From CAYFIW01 sp964343265 (GTDB lineage: Bacteria; Chloroflexota; Dehalococcoidia; Lucifugimonadales; UBA826): DNA of 45,897 bases. Shown piece by piece: positions 16,703 to 25,349 of this stretch. The notes beneath the pieces were generated by a model that saw nothing but the letters and a program-made list of their open reading frames with translations, ran no database searches and was not told the origin of the DNA. Positions within the stretch are counted from its first letter, which is position 1. Each line of letters starts with the position of its first letter. The stretch lies in assembly GCA_964343265.1 (NCBI GenBank), contig CAYFIW010000009.1, positions 1 through 45,897 of the forward strand, read 5' to 3'. Made by a program: the position numbers and the translations under genes.

Positions 16703-18301
16703 TTGAACACTAAGGATTGTGACGTACTAGTAGTTGGTGCAGGAGCTGCGGGAGCCTCTTTTACATGGAGACTGGCAGAAGCAGGTATTAAAGTAACTTG
16801 TCTTGAGCAAGGAGGTTGGTTGGAACCGTCCGTTGACTATTCAACATCAGATCCGGACTGGGAAATTCATCGCCAAACAGACTTTAACCCTAATCCGAAT
16901 TATAGAAATCTAGAATCTGATTATCCTATCAATATGGATGACACTCCTATATCACCTCTTATGTACAACGCAGTCGGTGGGAGTACAATTCATTGGTCTG
17001 CCCATTTCCCTAGAATGAAACCCTCTGATTTCAGGGTTAGATCTCTGGACGGCGTTGCCGATGATTGGCCAATTACTTATCAAGATTTAGAAAAATATTT
17101 CTCGATAAATGATCAAATTATGGGAGTAGCAGGACTAAATGGAGACCCCGGTTATCCTGAAAAATCACCTCGCCAGACTCCACCTATCGGGTTGGGCAAA
17201 CTGGGAGATACCATAGCCTCAGGATTTGACAAGCTGGGATGGCATTGGTGGCCATCAGATTCGGCAATCAATACAGTTGAATACGATGGACGGCAGGGAT
17301 GTAACAACTGTGGCCCATGCGACCTTGGATGTTCTATCAAAGCAAAAGCGAGTACAGATGTCACATATTGGCCAAAAGCAATCCAAATGGGTGCCAAGCT
17401 AGTAACAAATGCAAGAGTAAGAGAAGTAACTATCAACAAGAAAGGATTAGCAGACGGAGTCCTATATTACGATTCAGATGGGTTACTTCAAGAGCAAAAA
17501 GCCAAAGTTGTAGTAATGGCATGTAATGGAATCGGTACCCCAAGGATTCTGCTAAATTCCAAAACTCCGACATTTCCTGACGGATTAGCAAACACTTCTG
17601 GACTTCTGGGAAAAAACTTAATGTTTCACCCGTATGCAGGCGTGACAGGCCGATTTGAGGAAGATTTGGAAGGACATAAAGGTCCATCTCCCCTAAACAT
17701 TATGTGTTCAGAACATTACGAAACAGACCTTAGTAGAGGGTTCGTTAGAGGCTACTCGTATCAGGTAACCAGATCTGCAGCCCCTTTAACGACCGCCTTG
17801 GGCGGAAAAATACCTTGGGGGAAAAATCACCACGATGCTTTTAGTGAAAGATTTAATAAGACTGTAAGATTTGCGGTTATAGGTGAGGATCTTCCCGAAC
17901 CTCACAATCAAGTCACCCTGGATCCTGAGTTAACAGACCTAGATGGTATCCCGTCACCTAAAATTTCCTACACTTTAAGCGAAAATAGTAGAAAAATGAT
18001 GGATCACGGAATAAAAACCTCAACAGAAGTAATGAAAGCCGCAGGTGCAGTTGAGGTTTATACAGATCCCCTATTAAAGGAAGCAGGATGGCACCTACTA
18101 GGAACGGCTAGAATGGGAACCCATAGTAGCAATTCTGTGGTTGATGAATCCGGAAGAGCTCACGACGTGAAAAACTTGTTTATCGTAGACGGAAGTATAT
18201 TTGTAACATCGGGAGCCGTTAATCCCACCTCTACGATACAAGCTTTAGCTCTTTACATAGCTGACTACATATCAGAAAACTCAAGACACTTATTAGACTA
18301 G
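16703..18301 (+). CDS. GMC-family FAD dehydrogenase with cysteine cluster motif
   Basis: A 532-residue flavoprotein that oxidises an alcohol or sugar. VLVVGAGAAGASFTWRLAEAG near the start is the FAD-binding Rossmann motif; NAVGGSTIHWSA is the second GMC block. The C-terminus has the catalytic His in GWHLLGTARMG and the Asn of VNPTSTIQAL. Cysteines at 200, 203, 206 and 210 (GCNNCGPCDLGC) include the C-x5-C-x3-C spacing that I recall for the 3Fe-4S site of bacterial FAD glucose dehydrogenase. The start is TTG behind GAGGATGGG. The next gene is the matching small subunit. No signal peptide and no cytochrome partner are visible, so the electron acceptor is open. Confidence 0.92.
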   Translation: MNTKDCDVLVVGAGAAGASFTWRLAEAGIKVTCLEQGGWLEPSVDYSTSDPDWEIHRQTDFNPNPNYRNLESDYPINMDDTPISPLMYNAVGGSTIHWSAHFPRMKPSDFRVRSLDGVADDWPITYQDLEKYFSINDQIMGVAGLNGDPGYPEKSPRQTPPIGLGKLGDTIASGFDKLGWHWWPSDSAINTVEYDGRQGCNNCGPCDLGCSIKAKASTDVTYWPKAIQMGAKLVTNARVREVTINKKGLADGVLYYDSDGLLQEQKAKVVVMACNGIGTPRILLNSKTPTFPDGLANTSGLLGKNLMFHPYAGVTGRFEEDLEGHKGPSPLNIMCSEHYETDLSRGFVRGYSYQVTRSAAPLTTALGGKIPWGKNHHDAFSERFNKTVRFAVIGEDLPEPHNQVTLDPELTDLDGIPSPKISYTLSENSRKMMDHGIKTSTEVMKAAGAVEVYTDPLLKEAGWHLLGTARMGTHSSNSVVDESGRAHDVKNLFIVDGSIFVTSGAVNPTSTIQALALYIADYISENSRHLLD

Positions 18302-18326
18302 AACAAAATTTTGTCGGCAGGAAAAA

Positions 18327-18800
18327 ATGGACACAAAAACTAACAAACCTCTTACATTCTCTAAATCCCAGTTTGATCTTATTAATTCGATTATCGATTG
18401 CCTTATACCATCAAACTCAAAGATGCCATCCGCCTCACAAATGCAAGTTGCACAATATATTGATTCGTTTACAAATAGCTCCCCAACCTTTATCAGATTA
18501 ATGCTAGAAGGATTTCAAGAATTAGAAAAAACCAGCCATGAAGTATCTTCCAAAGCTTTTATTGACTTAGATACTGACTCCAAATACAAAATTCTTCAGA
18601 TCATAGAGGTACAAAACCCTGTTTTTTTCTCAGAGTTAATTAGACAAACATATAACGGCTACTACACAACTCCTGAAATCCTGAGACTAATTGGAACCGA
18701 AGGAAGGCCTCCACAACCACTAGGTTATGAACTTGAAGAAGGTAATCTCGACCTACTCAAAAAAGTTAAAGATAGAGGACAAATATGGAGAGAAATCTAG
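18327..18800 (+). CDS. gluconate 2-dehydrogenase subunit 3-like small subunit
   Basis: A 157-residue helical protein of the Gluconate_2-dh3 family, the partner subunit of membrane-linked GMC dehydrogenases. The family hallmarks are SQFDLINSIIDCLIPS at the N-terminus, the central helices with IRLMLEGFQELE, and the C-terminal YNGYYTTPEILRLIGTEGRPPQPLGY. Many relatives begin with a Tat signal that carries the folded large subunit across the membrane; this one has none, which suggests a cytoplasmic pair. AGGAAAAA precedes the ATG and the gene starts 25 bases after the GMC stop, so the two form an operon. Confidence 0.87.
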   Translation: MDTKTNKPLTFSKSQFDLINSIIDCLIPSNSKMPSASQMQVAQYIDSFTNSSPTFIRLMLEGFQELEKTSHEVSSKAFIDLDTDSKYKILQIIEVQNPVFFSELIRQTYNGYYTTPEILRLIGTEGRPPQPLGYELEEGNLDLLKKVKDRGQIWREI

Positions 18801-18809
18801 ATTCTAAAA

Positions 18810-19838
18810 TTATTCCATCATAAGAATAACTTTACCCGTATCACCAGACACAAATAAATCATATGCTTCCTGCGCCTTCGATATATCGAAAGTATGCGTA
18901 ATCAATCGATCCAGTGGGGATTTTCTTTCTACAACAAATTTTGCCACTTCTGAAAGTCCTGCTTGACTAAAGGTCCATGATCCCATAATAGTCAATTGCT
19001 TATGAATTATTTGAGGGCTTACGTCAAAAGTTGTCGTATTGCCCTCACCGACGAAACATACTTTACCCCAGTACTTTGCACTATCTACAGCTTGATTACG
19101 AACCTCAGGTATACCAGTAGCATCGAGAGTCATATCAACTCCTTCCCCACTGGTTAGGTCTCTGAGAGCCTCAACTGGATCCAAATTTATTGAATTTAAT
19201 GTCTTATACGCCCCAAGATCAGAAGCTAATTCCAATCGATAAGGAGAAACATCTATAGCTATCACCCTACATCCCATTTGGGCAGCAAACATAGTTGCAG
19301 ATAGTCCAACCGGGCCTTGACCAAAGACAGCTATAGTGTCCAAAGCTGTAGGGTTTAAACGTTTTACTGCATGAAAAGCGGTCCCTGTGCCACAAGAACA
19401 GGCAGCCGCAGACTGAAAGTCCAAATCGTCAGGCATAGGGATACAAGTATATGATGGAACCACCATATATTCTTGATGACCCCCATGAGCTGTAGATCCG
19501 TACACATCATGTTTATACAAACACATTTGCGTGTATCCGCTACGACACATAGAACACTTTAAGCAACCTGAATAATGATGCATCATTACTCTATCTCCTA
19601 TAGATAGGCCAGAGACGGAGTATCCTTTCTCTTCAACGATCCCAACCGGTTCATGCCCAGGAACGATAAGATCATCAATTCCATTCTTTTCATTTTTTGG
19701 AGTCCTGAAATTTCGCAAATCACTCCCACAAATTCCAGAGGATTTCATTTTAAGCAAAACTTCATGGTCTCCTGGAGTAGGAATTTCAACTTCGTATGTG
19801 TCTACGATAGAATCGCCGGTAAATAGCAACCTTTTCAT
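18810..19838 (-). CDS. zinc-dependent alcohol dehydrogenase (MDR family)
   Basis: NAD(P)-dependent medium-chain dehydrogenase, 342 residues from the ATG at 19838 (AGGAG ten bases upstream; an in-frame ATG at 19886 would add 16 residues). Catalytic zinc ligands are Cys in GICGSD and the His-Glu of VPGHEPVG; the structural zinc site is CLKCSMCRSGYTQMC. The Rossmann motif GQGPVGLSATMFAAQMG is intact and the Asp of VIAIDVSPYRL favours NAD. The GICGSD start resembles threonine and polyol dehydrogenases. It is convergent with the GMC pair (ten bases between stops) and divergent from the SDR. The substrate is unknown. Confidence 0.9.
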   Translation of the reverse strand: MKRLLFTGDSIVDTYEVEIPTPGDHEVLLKMKSSGICGSDLRNFRTPKNEKNGIDDLIVPGHEPVGIVEEKGYSVSGLSIGDRVMMHHYSGCLKCSMCRSGYTQMCLYKHDVYGSTAHGGHQEYMVVPSYTCIPMPDDLDFQSAAACSCGTGTAFHAVKRLNPTALDTIAVFGQGPVGLSATMFAAQMGCRVIAIDVSPYRLELASDLGAYKTLNSINLDPVEALRDLTSGEGVDMTLDATGIPEVRNQAVDSAKYWGKVCFVGEGNTTTFDVSPQIIHKQLTIMGSWTFSQAGLSEVAKFVVERKSPLDRLITHTFDISKAQEAYDLFVSGDTGKVILMME

Positions 19839-19942
19839 ATATCCTGCACTCCTTCTTATTTTTCTGTCTATGTCAGGATTATCCATAATTAAACAAAAGG
19901 TTCAAGATTGGTATTAAAAGACTGAATCAATAGGAGTTAGTA

Positions 19943-20731
19943 ATGAGAGAATTAGAAGGAAAAATTGCTATTGTCACAGGCGGTGCACAAGGAATAGGAG
20001 CTGCGGGAGCCAAAGAATTGGCTTTTCAGGGAGCATCGGTAACGATAATGGATATCGATGAGAAAGCAGCTGTAGCGACGACAGAAGCTATAAACACTTC
20101 TGGAGGAGTTGCCGTTGCCGTAATAGCCGATGCTTCAACATCAGAAGGATGTCAAAAAGCCGTATCAAGGACACTCTCAGAATATAACGGAGTAGATATC
20201 CTTTTTAATAATGTAGGAATACAACCAGTTAATTCATATACAAACGTTGAAAATACATCTGAGGAAATGTGGGACAGAATTATTGCAGTAAACCTCAAAA
20301 GCAGATTCCTTATGGCAAAATACTGTCTTCCTGTCATGCGAAAACGCGGAGGAGGCGTCATTATAAGTACAGCAAGTGTGCAAGGACAACAATCCGCCAA
20401 TCTGGTTCCAGCTTATGCTGCAAGTAAGGGAGGGGACTTATCCCTCACGAGACAAATGGCTCTTGACTACGCACCAGACAATATTCGGGTAGTTTCAGTT
20501 TGCCCAGGGGGAGTAGACACCCCTCTATGGCGCGATTCTGTCCTTGGTTCTGGAAGGGACGTAAAAACAGCATTATTAGAATCAGGGTCTAGTCATCCTA
20601 TAGGTCGAATCGGAAGTGCCTCTGATATAGCAAAATTAGTTGCTTTCTTGGCTAGCAATAAAGCGGATTTTATAACAGGCACATTTATTAATGTGGATGG
20701 GGGCATAATGGCGAAAGGATCGTGGGCATAA
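19943..20731 (+). CDS. short-chain dehydrogenase/reductase
   Basis: A 262-residue classical SDR that oxidises or reduces a hydroxyl/keto pair with NAD(P). It shows the cofactor motif TGGAQGIGAAGA, the Asp of TIMDIDEKA that favours NAD over NADP, the NNVG strand motif, a catalytic Ser in IISTASVQG, and YAASK carrying the Tyr-Lys pair. The C-terminal FITGTFINVDGG is also standard. AGGAG lies six bases upstream of the ATG. The gene stands alone between the divergent zinc dehydrogenase and the convergent crotonase, so its pathway cannot be fixed by operon context. Confidence 0.93.
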   Translation: MRELEGKIAIVTGGAQGIGAAGAKELAFQGASVTIMDIDEKAAVATTEAINTSGGVAVAVIADASTSEGCQKAVSRTLSEYNGVDILFNNVGIQPVNSYTNVENTSEEMWDRIIAVNLKSRFLMAKYCLPVMRKRGGGVIISTASVQGQQSANLVPAYAASKGGDLSLTRQMALDYAPDNIRVVSVCPGGVDTPLWRDSVLGSGRDVKTALLESGSSHPIGRIGSASDIAKLVAFLASNKADFITGTFINVDGGIMAKGSWA

Positions 20732-20753
20732 ACCTCAGAAATCTAATCAGCCC

Positions 20754-21554
20754 TTACTCCCCTGTATAAGAAGGATTTCTTTTTTCCAGGAATGCACTTA
20801 ATGCTTCCAGTTGATCCTTCGTTCCGTACATTGGATCCCCAGCGTCATCTTCGTTAGAAATGACATCATGCCAGTCCGGCATTACCTGCCTCATTAACTT
20901 TTTGGTATTTCGAACCGCAAGTGGAGGATTCAAAGATATCTCTGTTGCCAAAGCTATTGCCTCCGACATAAGATCTCCTGAAGAAACTACTCTGCTGACC
21001 AATCCATTTTGGAAAGCCCAGTCAGCATCGTAAATCCGCCCGGTTAAAGACATTTCTGCTGCAACTGCATGTCCAGAAATCGCCATAATAGTCGAAGAAG
21101 CCGCAGTATCTGGAACAAGCCCTCTCCTAACAAAAATCGCGGAAAATCTGGCATCTGTAGATGCAATTCTTATGTCACTCGCCAGAGCTATAGATAGGCC
21201 TGCACCTACTGCTGCACCATTTACAGCAGCAATTACCGGCTGAGGTAAATTTCTTATAGCAGGAGCCAACTCTTGTATTCTTTTTCCAGATCGTCCCCTT
21301 ACAACAGAATCTCTTCTGTTTTCGGAACCTTGAGAAGCCATCCTTGACAAATCAGCCCCCGAACAAAATCCTCTTCCTTGTCCAGTCAATATCACAGTAC
21401 GAATCCGAGGAAATTTATCGCCAATTGCTTCTAAAACTTGGTGAAACTCCTGAGTCAATTCACGATTAAGAGCGTTCATCATTTCAGGGCGTTTCAGAGT
21501 TATAACAGCTGTGTGATCCTCTAAAGATAGATCAAGATTTTTATAGTCATTCAT
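20754..21554 (-). CDS. enoyl-CoA hydratase/isomerase (crotonase) family protein
   Basis: A 266-residue crotonase-fold protein acting on an acyl-CoA. The oxyanion-hole segments are GRGFCSGADLSRM and AAVNGAAVGAGLSIALASD. In the loop where hydratases carry a catalytic Glu, the sequence is SAIFVRRGLVPDTAASS, with no Glu and an Asp in VPD. That pattern resembles PaaG-type isomerases more than hydratases. GGAGAA lies seven bases before the ATG. It is the last gene of the minus-strand run from lactonase through the molybdenum hydroxylase, 57 bases after the FAD subunit. The true substrate is not evident. Confidence 0.88.
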   Translation of the reverse strand: MNDYKNLDLSLEDHTAVITLKRPEMMNALNRELTQEFHQVLEAIGDKFPRIRTVILTGQGRGFCSGADLSRMASQGSENRRDSVVRGRSGKRIQELAPAIRNLPQPVIAAVNGAAVGAGLSIALASDIRIASTDARFSAIFVRRGLVPDTAASSTIMAISGHAVAAEMSLTGRIYDADWAFQNGLVSRVVSSGDLMSEAIALATEISLNPPLAVRNTKKLMRQVMPDWHDVISNEDDAGDPMYGTKDQLEALSAFLEKRNPSYTGE

Positions 21555-21611
21555 GCAAACTTCTCCGCAACCATTAGGCTTATTTACAACAATAACACGA
21601 ACATTCCAACG

Positions 21612-22595
21612 TTACTCAGAAGATATGATTTGGGATAGCGACCTTTGTAAATATGCTTTGCAAATCAATATCTTGTAGTTATTTGGATCTGAGGGTTGTG
21701 TTTCACGCATGAAAAGGTCAATAACATACCCTAGGTCTAATTCATCAAAGTCAAGTTGTTCCAAATAATCCTCTATGAGACTAAGCCTTATTGGTATTGG
21801 TGCTATACCTCCTAAAGATACTCTAGCCGAAAGTATCTTCTCTTTATCCTTCCGTATAGCAACCGCAATGCTCGCTAATGCAAAATCCATTGATTGCCTT
21901 TCTTTGGCCTTCATAAATACTGTTGAGTTATCTAAAGATCCTGCGGGTATTTCGATGGAAACTAATATCTCACCAGATGACAAAATGTTTTCTCTAGTAA
22001 CATCAACATCTGGGCTAATAAAAAATTCCGAGATTGGCACCACTCTTTCAGTAGAACCGGAAAATATTGTTAATTTTGCATCCAAAGCCATGAGGGCTGT
22101 TGCTGTGTCAGACGGATGAACGATAATACATCTTCCTTTTCCAAGGGCCGAATGATATTTATCTAAACCTCCAATTGCAAAACAACGGTCGCCACCTTTC
22201 TTCAAGCAATCAAAACTCTTATTCCGATAGTACCAACATCTCGGACGTTGACAGAGATTACCCCCCAAGGTTCCCTGATTCCTAATCTGAGTGGTAGCAA
22301 CAGATTCCGCTGAGTCAGAGAGAAGGCGGCAGCGTGATCTGACGTCATTATTTGATGCGATTTCAGATAAAGTGACCATTGAGCCTATTTTCAAACCTCG
22401 TCCAGTCCAACTTATTCCATAAAGTTCCTTTATCCTCTTTAGACCTACCAAGCCAGTAGGCTCTAAAGTTCCGTTTTTCATTTCGCCTATTAAGTCTGTA
22501 CTACCCGAAATCAAGTAGCGCCCCTTTTCAGCATCTAAAATCATGGAAGCCTCTTCGAGAGTATTAGGACTAAAATATTCGAATGGTTTCAACAT
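21612..22595 (-). CDS. molybdenum hydroxylase FAD-binding subunit (CoxM/XdhB type)
   Basis: Middle subunit of a xanthine dehydrogenase/CO dehydrogenase-type complex, about 327 residues; it passes electrons from the iron-sulfur clusters to an acceptor through FAD. FAD-binding signatures are YLISGSTDLIGEMKNG and TTQIRNQGTLGGNLCQ. Four further cysteines (120, 130, 138 and 156, from CWYYRNKSFDC to GKGRC) form an insert like that of subunits carrying an extra 4Fe-4S cluster, such as 4-hydroxybenzoyl-CoA reductase, though the spacing differs. The ATG overlaps the stop of the large subunit by one base (TGATG), so the two are translationally coupled; a TTG one codon earlier is an alternative start. 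Confidence 0.92.
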   Translation of the reverse strand: MLKPFEYFSPNTLEEASMILDAEKGRYLISGSTDLIGEMKNGTLEPTGLVGLKRIKELYGISWTGRGLKIGSMVTLSEIASNNDVRSRCRLLSDSAESVATTQIRNQGTLGGNLCQRPRCWYYRNKSFDCLKKGGDRCFAIGGLDKYHSALGKGRCIIVHPSDTATALMALDAKLTIFSGSTERVVPISEFFISPDVDVTRENILSSGEILVSIEIPAGSLDNSTVFMKAKERQSMDFALASIAVAIRKDKEKILSARVSLGGIAPIPIRLSLIEDYLEQLDFDELDLGYVIDLFMRETQPSDPNNYKILICKAYLQRSLSQIISSE

Positions 22596-24844
22596 CAATT
22601 CCCTTTATTGACCAAAGCATTCAACAATTTGTCAGGCGTGATAGGAAGCTCATTAATGCGTACTCCCACCGCATCATATATAGCATTAGCTATTGCAGGT
22701 GCGGGTCCTATGCTTGGAGGTTCTCCTAGTGATTTTGCTCCAAAAGGACCCACCTTATCTAAGTTACTTGTAAAGAAAACATCTATGTTAGGAGAATCTG
22801 ATATTGTTGGACTCTTATGCTCCAAGAAACTTGAGTTAACCAAGATACCTGTTAAAGGATCTAATTCAAAATCTTCCAGGAGGGCAAAGCCTAACATTTG
22901 TGATATGCCACCTTTCACCTGATTTTCCGCCATACGGGGATTTATTATTCGTCCCGAATCATGGACAGCAACATATTTCATGATTTCAATTTTGCCAGTA
23001 TCTATATCAACTGATAGATTTACAAAATGTGCCCCGAATGAATTGACAACGTAATTTCGGCTACCTGGTTCCACCGAAACTTTGGCTGTTAAAACAGAGC
23101 CAGATTCAAGCAATTCGCATAAACCTACAGAATCACCTGATGTGGAAACTACCTTATCCGCCAAAATTGAACACTCATCAGATTTCTGCCCCATCTTCAC
23201 AGCAGCCAACGAGATTATTTTGTCACTCAATTTTTCTGAAGCTGCCTTTACAGCTAAACCTCCGGAGAAAGTAACGGTTGAACCTGCCGTCAATGATGCT
23301 TCAGGAGTTAGGTCCGTATCAGGGGGAGCAATTTCTATCAAATCGTATTTAGTACAAAGAACTTCAGCCGCTATTTGCAGTAAGACAGTAGTACTTCCTT
23401 CCCCGACATCCATGTAACCTGTAGAAAGCTTGTATATGCCTGACGAATCCATAGAAATAGATGCATTTGACTGGTTGCCTGGACCTCCCCTGTAAAGAAA
23501 CATTGACATGCCTTTTCCCACACGGATCCTAGAATCAGTATCTATAGAATTATTTTGCCACCAGCGCAGCTCATTTGAGCCTATCTCTAAACATTCCCTG
23601 AGTCCATTTGATGAAAATGGGATACCACCCTCTACTGGTTGTGTGTCGATTACTTGACCTAGTGGAGTTGTTCTCTCTCCGGGTTGCCCTTCAGGTCCCA
23701 CATGATTTCGAAAACGAAATTCTAAAGGGTCTATACCTAATTTTTCAGCTGCTTTGTCGGCAACCGACTCTAAGGCAAAATGACCTTGTGGAGCACCCAA
23801 CGCTCTGTAAGAACCCGCAGTAGGTGTGTTCGTATAAACTAAATATCCTTCATAACGCACATTTGGACATCTATATAGATATAAAGCACCCTGTCCCGCC
23901 CGTCTAGCCACTCCTGGACCCGAAGAAAGGTATGCCCCTGTATTCATAACAGTGGTCGCGTGAATAGCGGTTATATCTCCCGACTTCTTGAATCCCATTT
24001 TTAATGTGGTGTTAGTAGCATGACGTCTTCTGCCAGCCACAAATTCTTCTTCTCTAGTAAGTTCTAATCTAACAGGTCTACTAGACTGAATAGATAGTAA
24101 AGAAGCTATTATCGAAATTCTTGTTTCATCTTTCCCTCCATATCCCCCACCCATATATGGGCCGATCACCCTGATCGATTCGATATCCATATCTAGAGCA
24201 TTCGCTATATTTTTCCTATCAGCATGAATCCCTCTACTCGATTTCCAGACAGTAAGATTAGTTCCATTCCAGTGAGCAAGAACCGATCTTGGCTCTATAG
24301 GCGCAGGGCTATGACCAGGCGTAGAAAATGACTCTTCCAATATGAAATCAGCATCATCGAAACCCTCCTCAACGTTTCCTCTCATCTCTATTAACGGTTC
24401 CCCGTTTACCAGGTTACTATCTCCATGTATGGGTTCAGACCCATCATATAATGCTTGATCTGTCGTCAAACTAAAAGACAATTCTTCGTAGTCCACCTTT
24501 ATGAGACTTAGAGCAGCTGTTGCAGCAGATAGACTATCTGCTGCAACAGCTGCTACCTCGTCGCCGACAAACCTTACCTTAGTATCCAGAATCGGAACAT
24601 CAGGGGCCACTCTGCCTTCAGGTACGTTAAATGGTGTCAGTACAGCTTTGACTCCAGGATATGAAACTGCTTTCTGAAAATAAATATTTTTAACAATTGC
24701 GTGAGGATGAGGACTCCTAAGTATCCGAGCATGAAGCATATTTGGCAGGGATATGTCAGCTGAATATTCTGCCTTACCGGTTACTTTATCGGTTAAATCC
24801 CATCTAGTAGATGAGACACCTATTGAAGAATACGAATCACCCAT
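22595..24844 (-). CDS. molybdenum hydroxylase large subunit (CoxL/XdhA type)
   Basis: Catalytic subunit that binds molybdopterin cytosine dinucleotide and hydroxylates a carbon with water-derived oxygen; about 749 residues from the ATG at 24844. Motifs are RWDLTDKVTGKAEYSADI at the N-terminus, GPYMGGGYGGKDETR, the GSYRALGAPQGHFALE loop, and the catalytic Glu in KSLGEPPSIGPAPAI. The active-site loop has AYR-like GSYRALG and not the AYRCSFR of true aerobic CO dehydrogenase, so a different substrate, such as an aldehyde, N-heterocycle or aromatic CoA ester, is likely. It overlaps the small subunit by eight bases, with AAGG upstream of the ATG. Confidence 0.93.
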   Translation of the reverse strand: MGDSYSSIGVSSTRWDLTDKVTGKAEYSADISLPNMLHARILRSPHPHAIVKNIYFQKAVSYPGVKAVLTPFNVPEGRVAPDVPILDTKVRFVGDEVAAVAADSLSAATAALSLIKVDYEELSFSLTTDQALYDGSEPIHGDSNLVNGEPLIEMRGNVEEGFDDADFILEESFSTPGHSPAPIEPRSVLAHWNGTNLTVWKSSRGIHADRKNIANALDMDIESIRVIGPYMGGGYGGKDETRISIIASLLSIQSSRPVRLELTREEEFVAGRRRHATNTTLKMGFKKSGDITAIHATTVMNTGAYLSSGPGVARRAGQGALYLYRCPNVRYEGYLVYTNTPTAGSYRALGAPQGHFALESVADKAAEKLGIDPLEFRFRNHVGPEGQPGERTTPLGQVIDTQPVEGGIPFSSNGLRECLEIGSNELRWWQNNSIDTDSRIRVGKGMSMFLYRGGPGNQSNASISMDSSGIYKLSTGYMDVGEGSTTVLLQIAAEVLCTKYDLIEIAPPDTDLTPEASLTAGSTVTFSGGLAVKAASEKLSDKIISLAAVKMGQKSDECSILADKVVSTSGDSVGLCELLESGSVLTAKVSVEPGSRNYVVNSFGAHFVNLSVDIDTGKIEIMKYVAVHDSGRIINPRMAENQVKGGISQMLGFALLEDFELDPLTGILVNSSFLEHKSPTISDSPNIDVFFTSNLDKVGPFGAKSLGEPPSIGPAPAIANAIYDAVGVRINELPITPDKLLNALVNKGN

Positions 24845-25337
24845 CTCTGAGTTTCCTTGACGCTGATCGAACAGAGTCCATAATCGCGGCATACGCATTA
24901 CACCTGCAAAGATTACCCCCTAAAGCGACGAGGATCTCCTCATCAGAAGGATTTTGATTCATCTCAAACAATCCAACAGTACTCATAATGAACCCAGGGG
25001 TGCAAAATCCACATTGCCCACCATCATTTTCGACAAATGCTACTTGCACAGGATTCAAACAACTCCCATCAGAAATTCCTTCTATTGTTGTGACTTCACA
25101 TCCTTCGAGTTCGACAGCCAATACTTGGCAAGCATTAACAGCCTTGCCATTTAGTATTACCGTACACGTTCCACATTCACCCTGATCACATCCTTTCTTG
25201 GCACCCGTGAGACCTAGTTGCGTTCTGAGAACGTCAAGTAATGTCCATCGAGTTTCTAGAAACAAGGAATGTTGACGACCATTTACTATGAGTGAAATTT
25301 CAAAAAAATTATCTTTACTAACCAAACGATTTCCCAA
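24837..25337 (-). CDS. molybdenum hydroxylase 2Fe-2S subunit (CoxS/XdhC type)
   Basis: Small electron-transfer subunit of the molybdenum hydroxylase, 166 residues. The N-terminal ferredoxin domain binds one 2Fe-2S cluster through GCDQGECGTCTV and the later NAC; the C-terminal helical domain binds the second through QCGFCTPGF and LGGNLCRCNAY. The reading frame begins at TTG (25337) behind a weak GAG; no better start is present. It lies 12 bases after the lactonase stop and overlaps the large subunit by eight bases, giving the order S-L-M. Accessory genes for cofactor insertion (CoxD-E-F or XdhC-like chaperones) are not visible nearby. Confidence 0.93.
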   Translation of the reverse strand: MGNRLVSKDNFFEISLIVNGRQHSLFLETRWTLLDVLRTQLGLTGAKKGCDQGECGTCTVILNGKAVNACQVLAVELEGCEVTTIEGISDGSCLNPVQVAFVENDGGQCGFCTPGFIMSTVGLFEMNQNPSDEEILVALGGNLCRCNAYAAIMDSVRSASRKLRDG

Positions 25338-25349
25338 TCTCAGATTTCA

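Noticed and set aside
21775..23417. Plus-strand open frames inside the molybdenum hydroxylase genes
   Set aside because: They are antisense to genes with clear family motifs and have no homology I recognise.
22595..24844. Aerobic CO dehydrogenase assignment for the large subunit
   Set aside because: The active-site loop reads GSYRALGAPQ, not the AYRCSFR of true CO dehydrogenase.
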